A stretch of DNA of 64,000 nt from Parelaphostrongylus tenuis. Taxonomy: Eukaryota; Nematoda; Chromadorea; Rhabditida; Metastrongylidae. The notes under the pieces were generated by a model. The model was given only the letters and a program-made list of their open reading frames with translations, made no database searches and was not told the origin of the DNA. This document shows positions 46,283-59,193 of the stretch, in pieces. The DNA lies in assembly GCA_019055375.1 (NCBI GenBank), contig JAHQIW010001222.1:85001-149000 (forward strand), written 5' to 3'. The position numbers were made by a program, and so were the translations under genes. Position 1 is the first letter of the stretch; each line of letters opens with the position of its first letter.

Positions 46283-47624
46283 CTAGATGGTATATTACTG
46301 GTTGTGCACATGATATTCCTTGGTTTCCTGATGTAACCTCACTTGGACGTCAAGTCTTCACGATGTCGTTTACAAAGAATGGATTTCGGAAATGGATCTT
46401 TGGCAGGGCTTCGTACTTGTTGATTCGGAGATGATGTTAGGCCGAGATCAAAAGCAAAAGTAGGAAAGAAAATCAACTGACCGCTCACGGACGGCGTTAA
46501 AATTGAATATCCATTTTCAGAAGTATTCAATCTCAGAAGTAGTATGTAAAATATTGGCAACGATTCATTGTTGCTACACTCAGAGGTTTCACTGACACGC
46601 CATTATCGTAGTTCTGTGCTGATGAATTCTTCTTATTGTGAATGTAATTTTCAAAAATATTTTTGGAATCGAATCCACATGCACAGATTTCGACTCTTAA
46701 TGATAAAGTGCAATTTGTGCATTGATCACCGTCCAAACACAATGCCGTGAATATCCATCTAGTGATCAGTAGGCAGAAGAGATTAGGCAAAGAATTTTTC
46801 TAATCATCAATATGGCTTGATGAGCCTAAAAATGATTTAAAAGGGTCATAATAACCGTAACTACGGACACAGTGGCATGTGTACTTATAATAGGTGTTTA
46901 ACCCTTTGGAAAAGTCGTATGCGATTTTTGGTATACGTGTATTCAAAGGGTCAACTAGGCATGCGATAGCCTGAAAAACCGTGTATTTAACACAAAGCTT
47001 AGTAACTGTAAAAGCCTTTTTAGTGCGCTATAGCAACAAAGAAAACATTACATTTCGCCTTTGCTTACTGCATGGATTCACAAGGCGTTCACTGGTATGT
47101 TTACACACTGATAGTTTAGTTTTCAGGAGCATTTCATGCCACAAAAAAGTAAAGCATAACCGAGGAAACTTTTATAGTAATCTTTGTAGTTAATAAACTC
47201 CATAAATTTTTAGTAGCAGCATTTCCCACTACGAAAGCTAATTATTTGTGGAAAGAGCATGCTTTTGACATTCATGGCACATTTTTATTTCCTATTTTGT
47301 ATCAACGTAACTTTAAAGCTGATACTTTATAATGTAGGACCTCGATAATGCCTGTAAGAGAGGTATTTTCAAGTTCCTACATGTTATCCGGAGATAAATG
47401 AAGAAACCACACCTTTTGCTGGGAAGAGGCTTTTCATTGCACTTTCAGAAATTATTTGAAAGCTCAGATTTTAGGCTACTTAGCTGCATGATTGTTTTCT
47501 GAAAAGGCCGTTTTATAACGCTGTAGGGTCTTAATAGACTTATGGTAGTGATGCACTATCAATCGTCGATGCACACATCCTTTCTAGGTTTGCAGATTTA
47601 CACATCCTACACATATACATCCCT
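46283..47624. other. unannotated; weak minus-strand frames
   Basis: A Cys-rich minus frame at 46752-46533 (CTNCTLSLRVEICACG) has a possible TAG acceptor but no partner exon. Not called as a gene. Confidence 0.25.
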
Positions 47625-47938
47625 TTAAATCTTCACAAGTTCTCTGAAGTGCCTATAGACCTGAAATACCATATGCACATTGTCACAATAGAGTATTTCG
47701 AACAGATGGGAATCGGATGAGATATAGCAGATTGTCCGAGGGCATATAGGTAAAAAGTAAGAGCAAGTAGAGTTAGTGCGTCTGTCAAGTGACAGAATTT
47801 GCCACGGATTGTTCATATCACACTCTAAGTGAATATATAGAAACTTTAATCCATAAAATGGTAGAACAAAGTCTCTCATCTGATACTGTAGAAGTTTTAT
47901 CTCCTGGAACAGACTACCAGTCGACAACATGCTGAAAG
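47625..47938 (-). CDS. candidate exon, hypothetical
   Basis: CTTTCAG acceptor, then ATG and a 101-residue open frame (MLSTGSLFQEIKLL to HFRELVKI) ending in TAA. No family recognised. The length is above chance for AT-rich DNA, but no splice partner was found. Confidence 0.25.
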
Positions 47939-48229
47939 TTCATCTTAAGCTAGCATCGCATCCAATGTGTGGCACTAAGTGGAGGAAAAAGTTCCTTATC
48001 GCACTTAAAAATTCAAACTTTGTATTTGTTTCATAAAGTTTCGGTTATTACAAATTCATGGGAATATTTTAGGAATATTTCGGATGAGAAATGGTCTACC
48101 TAGTCAAACACGATCGGAACAAACGTAAGCTTTCAAAAGTCAAGCTCCTCCATCAGCTGCACGTCAAAATCCGTTTGGCAAAGAGATCATGATCTGCATG
48201 TGATAGAATTTTAAAGATGTCATGCATTT

Positions 48230-48560
48230 CGAACTTCTTCTGAATAATCGTGCCATTAATGCCAAACTCTACGGCGAGCAAATGGATCCGAGTCTACGTT
48301 GCGTTGAAGGAAAAGTACTCGACATTAATTCATTGGAAGCGTTCTGTTTCAGCAAGACATTGTCAAGCCTCACATCGTAAAAAAGACTGTGAAAAAGTCT
48401 AATGAATTGTGGAAGTACCTGTTCCTTGAATTTTCAGCATGTATTAATGAACCCCAACCCAGCATCATGTTTGATGAACTATTATCTATTTTTGAATTTT
48501 CTAACGATGCATATCGTATTTCCTTTCTGAAATTTACCACAATTAAATAAAAGCCAATAT
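48230..48560 (+). mobile_element. mariner catalytic-domain fragment, decayed
   Basis: Frames read NAKLYGEQM and FQQDIVKPHIVKKTVKK, matching the mariner segment around the second catalytic Asp (usually QDNARPH). Frameshifted and without ends. Confidence 0.6.
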
Positions 48561-48679
48561 TGGTATGATCGAGCAGTAAACGAGAGCATTTTTTCGTTCA
48601 TAAATGTCGTACATGCTCCAAGGAAGGTGAACGGAAAAACATCTAGAATAACGAGAATCGCACGTATCTTCCTCGCCAG

Positions 48680-48872
48680 TTAAGTAACGATTCCAACCGC
48701 AAATTCATAGAGCTGGAGCACAACAATAATATAATCATAGCACTTCATTATTGAATGAAATCCGCAAATGTGATCACGACTACCAAAAACTTTTCGGTCG
48801 AGGTAGGATATAACAGTAATTTGACGAATAACTCTTTGTATCATTCTATCAATATCGCAAGAAGCTTCACTG
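48680..48872 (-). CDS. candidate terminal exon, hypothetical
   Basis: CATTGCAG acceptor, then an open frame EASCDIDRMIQRVIRQ to FAVGIVT and TAA. Codon use looks plausible; no family recognised. Confidence 0.25.
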
Positions 48873-48899
48873 CAATGAATCATTAATTCATTAATCCCT

Positions 48900-50081
48900 A
48901 AGGTGCCGCGTGTATTGAATGTGATACGCGACAGTTCAAAGGCCTTTTTCGCTAGATAAAAGTTTTATTTCAAATATTCAATAATTATTTGAAAGTTCAA
49001 ATCTTTTCGATTTAATGATGTGCTTGGTTTGGGAAAAAAATTTTCTCACGTTGTAGCAGCAGAACAAAATTACATATCAGATTCAATTCGCTTCATTTGC
49101 TCGGCTGAGGCTTCGATATAGCTCTTCACTGAGGTTTCACCAGCCATTAATTAGTTCGAATCACGAGAATTTGTAAAATGTAACTGATTTTTTTTTGAAA
49201 GACTATTACTGAACGCTGTAAGAACCAAAAGAAGATTATATTTCACGCCTAAAATGTTACCTCGCCTCTCGGACGTCACAGGTTGGTAGTTATGGATAAA
49301 TTTAATATGTCAGAGGTATCTTATCGTGACATGAAGAATAGAATAACACGGATGAACCATTTATAAAGGTTTTTTGATATAAAGAGCGGCTAATTTTTCT
49401 AAAGTCCTTCATTTTTCAGCGGTGCTATCACATCCGTATGAAAAAAAAACCAACTTTAACCCCTTATTATGCATATGTCTAGTTTATCTTGCAAGAACGT
49501 ATCTCGAAGGCACATCTTCTACAAATAAACATTTCTGATAGAGATATCTGGAGGTAACTGTAGTACGTAGCTGGTGTAAATGTAGCAAGAGCACGCGTTC
49601 ATCACTACGTTTTTCTGTATTGACGCAAATTTTCCATATAAATGAGTCATGAGGACACAAAAATGTGTTGATGCGTAGCACTTTCTAGCACTCAGTTGTA
49701 CATTGTTTTGGCCGGAACACTAACTATAGAATAGCTATGGGCTCTATCAAGAATGATTGTTACCTTCTCGCAGCGTTGCGCACATCTGTTAAATCGTAAC
49801 ACAAACGTCAGAGGTAGTCTGACTGTCGGACATACTAGTCTGACTTGTATTAAAGACGAAACTTTCAAGCTGCATACATAAAGCAGTCAATGATTGAAGC
49901 GACTGATAAAAGTGGCTCAAACGAGAATGTACGCTACATAATTTTTGCTGTAATATTACTTATTAATTTTTGTCCCAACTCCTACACTATTTTCAAACAA
50001 GTGTTTGCAGCGCAGCAGATTATAACCGCCCAAAAATAGTAACGTCTGGTTAGAGCCGTCTTATGAACAGAATTGGTTACT
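48900..50081. other. intergenic, nothing recognised
   Basis: Only short frames without motifs. Confidence 0.35.
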
Positions 50082-50753
50082 TCAGTTCGATGTCGGCATG
50101 TTCTCCTGGAAGGATGGGAGCACTCTCCTTGATCGTTTGCTGGCTTGCTGAAGTTGATGTGTAGATAATTTGTATTTATCCTCCAGTACTACAAATGCTG
50201 TCAAACGTATGGCACATTCCTAAGGAAATATTCAACCTTGGATTGTTGGCATTCCTTTCCCCTTGCTGATTTTTGGGTTGTTGATCATATTGGATTTCTT
50301 CTACTTTTTTTGCCATGCTTCTGCAACGCAGTGCTAGAAAATTGGTATAAATAATATAACAAAGACGCTGTGATTCTCTGGCATATTCGGCTTTGTTGGA
50401 GTGACCGCTATATAAAAACATGTGCAGATAAGTCATTGGTGGAAATAATTGAATATTGTGCGAAGTGAGATGAACAGTGTATGGGGATTTGCGTTGGAAC
50501 CATGGTCGTCTACATAAAATTTATGCTCTTGAAACCTCAACGTATGACTTGACACGATTGTAGCCTTTATGTCTGGTGAGTGAGCCGAAAATTCCGTCTC
50601 CGTTACAGCTTGGTGTTCGGATGACGGAGGGTCATGAGGACAGCGAGGTGCAATGTCCTTCAAACGCCGCCATCTTGGCGCCATGTCAAGAAAAACTACT
50701 GCCTTGGCCATAGCCGCGTTCGTATGCAATGCAGCAGCTGACCGCTTCTCCAC
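50082..50753 (-). CDS. hypothetical multi-exon gene, structure unresolved
   Basis: Three open segments with acceptors: 50746-50433 (TGTTTTAG, then VEKRSAAALHTNAAMAKA and RWRRLKDIAPRCPHDPP), about 50340-50176 (TTTTCTAG, then RSMAKKVEEIQYDQQPK) and 50147-50082 (CTTCAG, then QASKRSRRVLPSFQENMPT, stop). Codon use is less AT-biased than the surroundings. Donors that join them in phase could not be fixed. No family recognised. Confidence 0.3.
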
Positions 50754-50759
50754 CTAAAA

Positions 50760-51539
50760 CAGTCATCTGTCCATTATTCATCTGACACAGCGCCATTGTT
50801 CATCACGTCATGAATTTAAGCGTAGAATTGTTCTTCATCTTAGTTGTAACTCATTGCTCATAGCATCATTATAATATCGTGCCGTATGAACCTCTTCTAG
50901 AGTCATTCGCAGTTGACCTTCTTGCTCCCGCCGTTCATTGCTTATTTGAATGACACACTAAAGTCGCATACCTAACAGTTCACGACAAACGACTCATAGA
51001 GTTCATGCGCATTTTGGTGTTACTAACCCTAAGTACTGATCTCGGTTCATGACCTAATTGAATAGCTCAAATTTTGTCCTTTGAAATCTGCCTTATTCTG
51101 GCCTAGAATTTCCTTCAACCAAATCGTTGGAAAAGTCAACAGAAAAATAGAGCGACAACTTCAAGAAACCAGTTAACAGCGCTCTTACTAATCATAAGTT
51201 ACTGAAAATTACAGTTTTGATGCACATAAAATTCGCTTTGAAGGAACGCACTTTAATAAGAGGTGAGCTTTGCTGTCATAAGTGTGTTGAATAGCTTGTC
51301 TTTAGAAAGAGTCGCTCATACACACACACACATTTTATTTGAACAACAGATTGTAAGCCTTATGTATTATCTCTTTACTACAGCCTCACCCAGACGTTAA
51401 AGCAGGTAGGCACAGGTCTTTTGTAAGTGCGAGAAGATATATCACGCGATAATCACCAGGGCAGACTATCTATTAACTTTTCCTTCGAATGAAGATTTCA
51501 CTGTTTTCTTGACGAACATGACCGAAGTTGTTAACAACT
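50760..51539. other. intergenic, nothing recognised
   Basis: A short CA repeat near 51320; no other feature seen. Confidence 0.35.
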
Positions 51540-51770
51540 GTATTTTCTGAATACAATAGTAATACAGTACAATAGTGACACAATGGATGACGTTTGGCTG
51601 TTTCGCCATCTTTGCAGCTTGCTACGTCTTATTGACTCGAAAATCTGCTAAGTACCTTGCGAATCAATCTGACATTTCCAGGCTTTGAAAAAGGCGAAAA
51701 GATCGAAGTCATTAATTGTATCATTGTTGTGTTGCATTACTATTGCATTTGATAAATAGAATTATTAACA
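51540..51770. repeat. inverted pair of Penelope-type 3' ends
   Basis: The minus strand near 51620-51590 reads GATGGCGAAACAGCC then AAACGTC. The plus strand near 51680-51712 reads GGCTTTGAAAAAGGCG then CGAAGTC. Both are decayed versions of the 43352-43386 hammerhead, facing outward. Confidence 0.4.
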
Positions 51771-52375
51771 ATCTTAGACCTGCTTACCAAGAAAATAGTG
51801 AAGTACGAGGATATTTCATTTGACGGCTCTGCTAATATCAGGAAGGCAGTGGTTCCTAGCAATGGATCTTATACGGATAATGTCAGACTTCTTCCCGGCC
51901 ACGTAGAGCTTCTTGGTCGATGAGTACCTCTCTGTGGATCGCACTTCGCCATCAAAAAACTTGTCCAGCCATAACGAGGCCATAAACCGTTTAGGTAGGG
52001 ATCATTAGTAAAATACTATGAATTGAGCGACAAAAGTAGAAATAAAATATGAGTACGGATATAGTATGAGGTAAAATATGGTATATGAAAATATAAAACA
52101 CTCGAAATAAAAGGTAAAATATGAGGGCAACAAATTCGAAAGAGCAATATAGTACACATTCTGTGTTTCGTTAAGGATAAAAGGGCTCTAGTAGTTTAGT
52201 CTACATTCACGAGATTATTTTGGTGAAAAATGAGGTACCATGGAGATTTGACTGGTGGGTTTAAAAACTCCAGGGAGGAAGACGTGGTGTCGATTTTTTA
52301 GTTTGAATGCGCGCTGTCCCGGAAGAGTTAGTCGTTGAATCACGCACGCACATCAGTGATACAAGTATACCTAAG
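51771..52375. other. intergenic, nothing recognised
   Basis: No supported feature. Confidence 0.35.
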
Positions 52376-52508
52376 GGAATTGAGTGGTGAACAAAAACAC
52401 AGCCTCAGTCGGGATTTGAATCCGCGCTTCATCCATACCGGGGACGTCATCCATACGACTCCCGCCTAAGGCCGTGTTTTTGCATACCAGTCAGCTCTCT
52501 TAGGTATA
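52376..52508 (-). mobile_element. TIR-bounded element with tRNA-like core
   Basis: Inverted ends TATACCTAAGGGAATTGA and TATACCTAAGAGAGCTGA run inward for about 35 bp to AAAAACAC. The core (minus) has a B-box-like GGATTCAAATCCC. Clearest TIR pair of the family. Confidence 0.65.
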
Positions 52509-55285
52509 TATGGACATCATAACACTGCGAAAAGAGCAGTAAAAATACTGGAATTTCAGAGTGGGTATGAGTCTTGCTCGTATCTCTACATTCATGCGAA
52601 AATTTAACTGTTAGCCAAAGTTGGTAGTCTTCCATAGAAGCGATTATGTTACTGAAAGAGTCTTCAATAGAAAAAAGAATACGAACGCCTTACGGTAGAC
52701 ATTAATCTGAAAGGACCGAAAACCATAAAAGTCCATCTAAAAGTGAGCGATTGTGAAAGATTTCGTTATTTCAAGATGTGCCAGTTTTTTTGCGGCTATT
52801 CTAAATATATCTTCACAATTAAAAAATGGTTTCCCGATTTTTCATTGGTGTATATTCACCTATTGCTAGTTCTATATTCAATTGACGCACGCCTAAACAC
52901 CGACGCGTAAATTGGTTATATAGATCATCTTACAATTACAAAATGTCTTTTCACTGATGTGGATGCGAAATCAAATTTTGAGAGATTTTTCATTCTACTT
53001 CTTAATTTTTCGTGGTTTTTCACTTACTCCTCCACCTTTTCACAAACGGAAACTTTTCAATCAACTAATAGGCGCACACTGATATTAGTTTCTAATTCAA
53101 ATAAGACTGTGTGATTGGAAAATCACGTCTAAGAACAAAACAATGGTGTTAGCCACGTTGGTCCGATTTGAGTAGTAGATTTCAAAAATTAATGGCTCTC
53201 TAAATCGATTTTCGAATGATACATATGTCACAACAGCGGGCACTGAGACAGCAAAATTCTGTACACCACACAGCTATTTGCCTATGTGTCTTATTTGACA
53301 AGCTATTATCACCAAGCTCGGAATAGTAGATCTCGCACTGTGTATACGTCTGATAAAATCCATTATAAAAGTACTGCACTTTTCTATTCAATGAAAATAA
53401 AACTCCACTTTTGGAATGTCCAACGCCTGTCAAAAATTTGAGATTACGATGATTGCACTGGGAAGTCAATTGATAAGATCATAGGAGCCGACACAGCTTG
53501 TTTTTCTATCGCTACTGTTCATTCTTTCGAGTGACATTTACCGTATCTTAGGGCATTTAGGAAAAGACCAGAGAGTTTCAAGGAGAGTTATAAAGACGAA
53601 AAGCGATGCTTTGAATTGCAATTCATATAGAGTAAACTGATTTGCTGACCATTTTTATGCGGCGACATCATTGCACAAGACGAAAAGCTGAAAACTCTTT
53701 CTCTTGACAACGAATTTAGCGCACCATAGATATCAGAGGATCAGAAACTCTTCTGAAGATTTTTGATATATTTTGATTTTCACAATATCTGGTATAAAAC
53801 AAAAAAGAAGCTGCAGAAACTTACAACTTTTCACTGAGCGATTCGAGCTTGAGAAGAGCAGGCGAAAAGAGAATTTGCTTCGTTTGATATTCGTGTCTAT
53901 TTTGATATTCGGCTGTATTGGACTCCTTTCTCTTAGTCGAACACTGTCTATCACTTGAAATTGTCCTACTTTTCAAGGGTTGAGTTTTTATCGTTGATTA
54001 ACCTCAGGATGTTCCATGAATTCAACACCAGTTGTTGAAACACAATAAAGATGATTGAATGCGTATTCGGCGTGGACAGTAGCCTTTCTTTCTATAATAT
54101 TCCATCTAGACAATCTTTCACTACTCAGGACAAATTTCATTTTTATTCAAAGACTCAGTATGGATGGAAGTATAGTTAGATAGGACGCGACATTGATCCA
54201 ACGACCATGAAGATACTATACAGTAGCCCTAACAGCTACGCTATACTCTTCTTGAATGAACTAAAAACTGTTAATGCATTATTTGGGGTCGAGTTGTTAA
54301 TGAATCGATAAGTATCTGCCTGTTCCACTCTGTGCATCACATTTTTTTTTTACTATACAAAGAGAAATGTGTCTTCGTCAAAGCAGACATTGTCTATGGT
54401 TCAAATAGCTCGTAAGCGGTGTGATGTCAGTGGATGTTGTTGAACTCTGTGAGCGACTGAACTTTACCGACAATCGGTAAGTCTGTTGTTCGGTCGTATC
54501 GCACGTGTTGCCGTTTATTTCTCTCCTATGAATGTCTGTTTACTCTCGATTTCATCTTGATACTTGACTACGTTTCTACGTTTATAATCTCATGATTCGG
54601 TGTAGTCACTATATGCTTCACTCTAGTTCTTTGTCTCTCATTCACCATCACATCACTTCATTGTCGGTAAATTTTTCTACGCCATCATCTTCTCTGCCGC
54701 CACCATCATCACCAAACCATTAAGTGGTCGGCATGCCGTTGTCATCCGAACGACAGACGCTATTCCAGTAAAGAAATAAACCGCCATTTCGTCTCTTGTT
54801 TTTTTGCTTTTGCTATCTATTAACCGTATAATTTCCTCTACCACCGTACTGAGTTGGTCCGTTTCGACTTGGTGTCGTTTTGCATGATGCGCAGATTATG
54901 AATGGCAGCTGTATGGTTCGAGGCTGGCGTGCGTTATGAGACATTTACTACTTTAGTTTTTCCTCTTCTTAAGGTTCGAATCACTTCACTACTTCGCTAA
55001 CAGACGAAAAAGAACAGATCTTAGGCATTATCAGAGTTTTTTTTTTGACATAATGTTCTGCATGAAAAAGCGCTTTAGCGAAGAAGAGTCAGTTCAATTG
55101 ATATCTTCCTTTTACCAATCGACTGAAACCGACCAGCTCAACGATATCTCGATCCAATTAATCTGTGCTATTGAGGCCGGAGGACGAAACAGGCGCCTGT
55201 CCAGCATTGTATAAGTGCACTTTTCGAACCTCATAGCGCGCTCAAACACCTTATCAGATTATAAATCAATTTAACTATATAAAAT
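52509..55285. other. unannotated; possible exon and LTR-like stretch
   Basis: 53843-53957 (+) encodes a charged segment then a hydrophobic helix (LLRLIFVSILIFGCIGLL) before a stop; no splice partner. 54400-54800 has an LTR-like 3' edge (GAAATAAACCGCC then CGTCTC) but no coding neighbour. Confidence 0.25.
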
Positions 55286-55580
55286 GATAAAGGATATAGC
55301 TCTGGGGGCCGATCAATCCCTGATGGATGCGACGTGCATTCGTCCTCAATTCTTACCTTTGTTTAAATTTATTTAATACATATTTGGCCTTTGCAATGAC
55401 TCGCGGTGGCTTGCCGCTCTGTCGAATCAGTGTTGCTTATCCTTTCAAACGAGTTTGATGCTAGTTTGATACCAATTTTGCGATCTCGGAAGTATGATTG
55501 GCTTGATGAACCTGTGCGCAGATTGAGCTATTGACCTTGGTGCAACGCAGAGCTTCTCTAGCCATTGCGCTACATGTGCT
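55286..55580 (-). mobile_element. tRNA-derived SINE, copy 3
   Basis: Diverged minus copy of the SINE at 59366-59667. Confidence 0.7.
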
Positions 55581-56103
55581 ACTTTATTTGTTCAACTTAT
55601 TTTTGTTAAAAAATTCTTGAGTAATCCATGAAGAATGCCACCTAATGTTACAGCAAAAAAAAACTCTGTGAACTTTGCTTTGTATCTCGTAGTCGACTTA
55701 ATTTTTTCTTATTACCATTTGCGTTTTTTGTTTGCATCGTTTTACTTCCTTGTTGTCTCCGCTTTTCTCTTTTTCTTGTTACTTTAACGTTTCACTTAAA
55801 GGTGCGCTTAAGGGATGGACGGAAAACATAATGATGCAGTCAATGTATTGTAAAATGGCAGCTAATTGAAAAAATTATGTTAAAAAAAATGAATCAATAG
55901 AGAAATAATATGGTGTATTTGCTCACCGTTTTCCACTATTGAGTGCTTATTTCACGCCAATATTTTTGCGCAAATTCCTCATTGTACTACTTTTTTCATC
56001 TCAATTTCTGTCATCAGTCCATTTCACTCAAATTCCTCACTCAATTTCATCGTAGCTACTGGACGACCAGATTAAGTACATCTAACTTGCTCCAGAAATC
56101 ACT

Positions 56104-56268
56104 ATGGTTTCAAAAAAACCCAAACTGGTAAATCAATTAGTAGTGGTTGCCTGTAGTGACATCGGCGACCTCTCGCCTCTTGAGGCGGCTATTTCGAAAT
56201 TTAGTGATGAGAAGAAAGCAAAGCTATCCAGGCAACATAACGGTGACGGAAAGAAGAGAAGGACCTAA
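56104..56268 (+). CDS. candidate small ORF or terminal exon, 54 residues
   Basis: ATG frame MVSKKPKLVNQLVVVACSDI then SPLEAAISKFSDEKKAKLS and a basic tail (GDGKKRRT), ending in TAA. A CTCCAG acceptor lies 9 bases upstream of the ATG. Codon use contrasts with the flanks. Could be the last exon of an unseen gene. No family recognised. Confidence 0.35.
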   Translation: MVSKKPKLVNQLVVVACSDIGDLSPLEAAISKFSDEKKAKLSRQHNGDGKKRRT

Positions 56269-56269
56269 A

Positions 56270-59193
56270 TAGTTTGGGTTACGGCTTTAAATTTTTGTAG
56301 AAAGCAGGCTCTCTAGGTAAGTATTCTTCATACCGTCTCGTTGTTGAGTGATGGCATAGGTTAAATCAATCAGACAATTGAAATCCAAGTCTTTCACCAA
56401 CAAAATTATTTGTAGCAACTAATTTCTTTTAAATTTATTGGAATCACTCATCAGCCTTTTTGATCTGATTCTGATTTGAATTATTTCCTTTCTAGGATAA
56501 ACATTTAATTGCTCGAGCTTTCAACTGACATATCCCATCACTGACAGTCTTTTCTTTTCCCATTAAACACGGACGACTACCGTCTTGAAGTGAATCATGA
56601 TCATTGAACATACTTGTTTTAATTGAGCATACTGACAATACTATGAGCTATAAATGGCTCATGGTGCTATCTATATGTAGTTCTTACAACGAAATGACTT
56701 TAATGCGTTATAATCACATTTGATCAGTTCCCTCAAAATGCATATCAGGAGAACGTTGTCGTTTACATACTAAATTGAGAGCATGATAATTTATAATTCT
56801 GTTTTGTTCGAGTTTTTAAAGATTCCAGTGTTTACGAATGGATAATCTTCTGAATTGTTTGTACAAAAGCACACAAAACCTAAAATTTTGAACCGCAGTT
56901 ACTTTTGCACCAATTCAAAAATCATTATTTTTACAGCTGTCCTTATACAATATTTATACAATGCATTGCTCACATTGAAAATCTTGATTATTGAAAGTAA
57001 TCCGATTATCAGGCAGTCTATCATCTATGCAGCTAATTTGAGCTGATTTTTATTTGAATCCGATTATTTATTATTTGAGTCATATAAGTCTTCACTAAGG
57101 AAATTTTTTGAAAAATCACATCTTAATTCTAAAACCCATCTGTCATCTCGCAATGAAAAATCGCTTGAATCGACGTCACAAAGAATTTGTTGGGTAATTT
57201 ATCAACACGGTGTCCTTGTAGTCTGTGTAAACGTTCCGGTGTAGCCGTATGTACCCAATGCGTCACCTGCTCGCTAACTTTATCTCGTCTTGTTACCGGT
57301 ATCTGTGTCACCACAGGGTTCCGTTTCAAAACCGACTCCACTCATCTAATTGAGTTTGGAGATCTCAATCTGATTTACCTCGAAATGTCTTAAGTCTACA
57401 TCTTTCTTTTTTTTTTTGAAGACGCTCTTTTTCAACACACTTCATTATTATTCACTCGTACTCTTCTCTCCCTCTCTCTGTAAGAATTCACCAAAGAAGC
57501 TCAATCAGATGGTTGCATAAATTTTGTAGACTCTTAGTGTATTCAATATCTGAAGCAAAATTCACTTTTCATAGAGGAATTTTCGCTATTTGATTACGTC
57601 AAATCAAATACGAAGGTTAACAAAACAATAGCAAACACTTATCTAGTGATTTCGACCTGATAAACATCGAAAATCTAACATGTACTTCATCCATCTGTAA
57701 TCGCACAGGCACTGTTCTTCGATGTTCTACTGTCATCTTTTTGTCTTTGTGCTACAAAGACACAGTCCAACTTTTTTCGTAAATATTATGAACACTTGGA
57801 TCCTCGTTAAGTCTTTATACTTATTTCTGACTCCTTTTTAACAAGACTTTCCTTTATAATTTCAATTTTATATCAATCGTCATATTTACTTCAAGATGAG
57901 AACAACTACGTCACGATGAATATGCTCCTTGGATAGACCCAGATCGAAAACCTAGCTTAGGCTAAAACCCAACTCTGTCATTTTGAAAAAACTTTTATAT
58001 TCATATCATTCGATATTTCACTATCCATCAAATTTGAAAGAAACAGGAAGCGAAAAGCTCTGGAATGGTGTGCTCCGGATCAACCAAATTTTCCATCTCG
58101 TCGGAACCCGAGAATTCTATCACACCTTGGTAAGAGCTCAGTTTTCGATAAGGACAAAAGACTAAATGTAGCGAAAACTTGGTTAAGTCTTAGCTCAGCT
58201 AGCTTAAAATTTTTAAAGGACTTTATCCATCTACTAGGATACATAGAGAAATTTGGAGTTCTAATGTAAAAACAAAAATGAACCACTCACCTGAGTCGAT
58301 TTAGGCACAAACTGAAACTTAAGCCCGAAACCCAATCTAGACAACCGTCAAGAAAGGTAAATATACCTTCAGTTTTTTGAATTGATATGTTCGCACCAAA
58401 CACTGGAATATGGGTCGTGTAAATTATTAACTATTGGAAATGTTTTCACATATATCCTTATTTACGCATACCCACAGTACGGTAGTTTTATTTAAAGGTA
58501 TTCAATTTTTTTATGAAGCCACAATACATTCACTTTTATGAATGTTCGTGCACTTAGCGCGATTATGAAATTAAATATATATTGCCGATTTTTTTTTCCA
58601 ATATCTGTCAAGCGTCACGAAATAAACATTATCTTTCACGTTCAAACGATGAACGACCTCCATGTTTTCTCCCTTTTCCTCCTGACAGCACGCACATTTT
58701 ATATATTCTACTAGTGTTCGAGTTTTGTACTTAAAGATCAACAAAGTCAAAATTCGTCTAAATGCAGCTGGTTAAAATTTCGAAGTAAGCCACTTTGATC
58801 TTAACCGATTTGCAGTTGAACGTGCATTGAGCCTGCAATTGGTGTTGTGTCTTCTCACAAATGTCACCTATCTAAAGCTGAGATCACGACCTCTAAAGCT
58901 CAATCACCTCACTGTAGGTCAATAGCTAAATCTGCAAAATATAGCTACCGATTGCTTGCGAACTCTTTTTCGCAAAATATCATGCAGACCAAATCTATAG
59001 TCTGATATTTGAAGGTTTTGTATGGTATGATTAATGCATGTTACAGGGCATTAGAATATGAATGATACTCACTCAAGCAGACATTCGCCTATTAGTGCTG
59101 TAAAATCAATTCACCTACTGAAATGTTTATGTAGATGTCACCTATCGTCCTCAAATGATATCCGGCCTCCAGGTCCTCTTATCACTCGTTTCC
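56270..59193. other. intergenic, one ambiguous coding patch
   Basis: 57129-57393 is open on both strands; the plus frame has a Cys cluster (CPCSLCKRSGVAVCTQC). Splice sites do not support either strand clearly. Nothing else recognised. Confidence 0.3.

Noticed and set aside
46339..46560. DPFPKS motif resembling the AKR DPFPK segment
   Set aside because: The surrounding residues do not match any AKR exon; coincidence.
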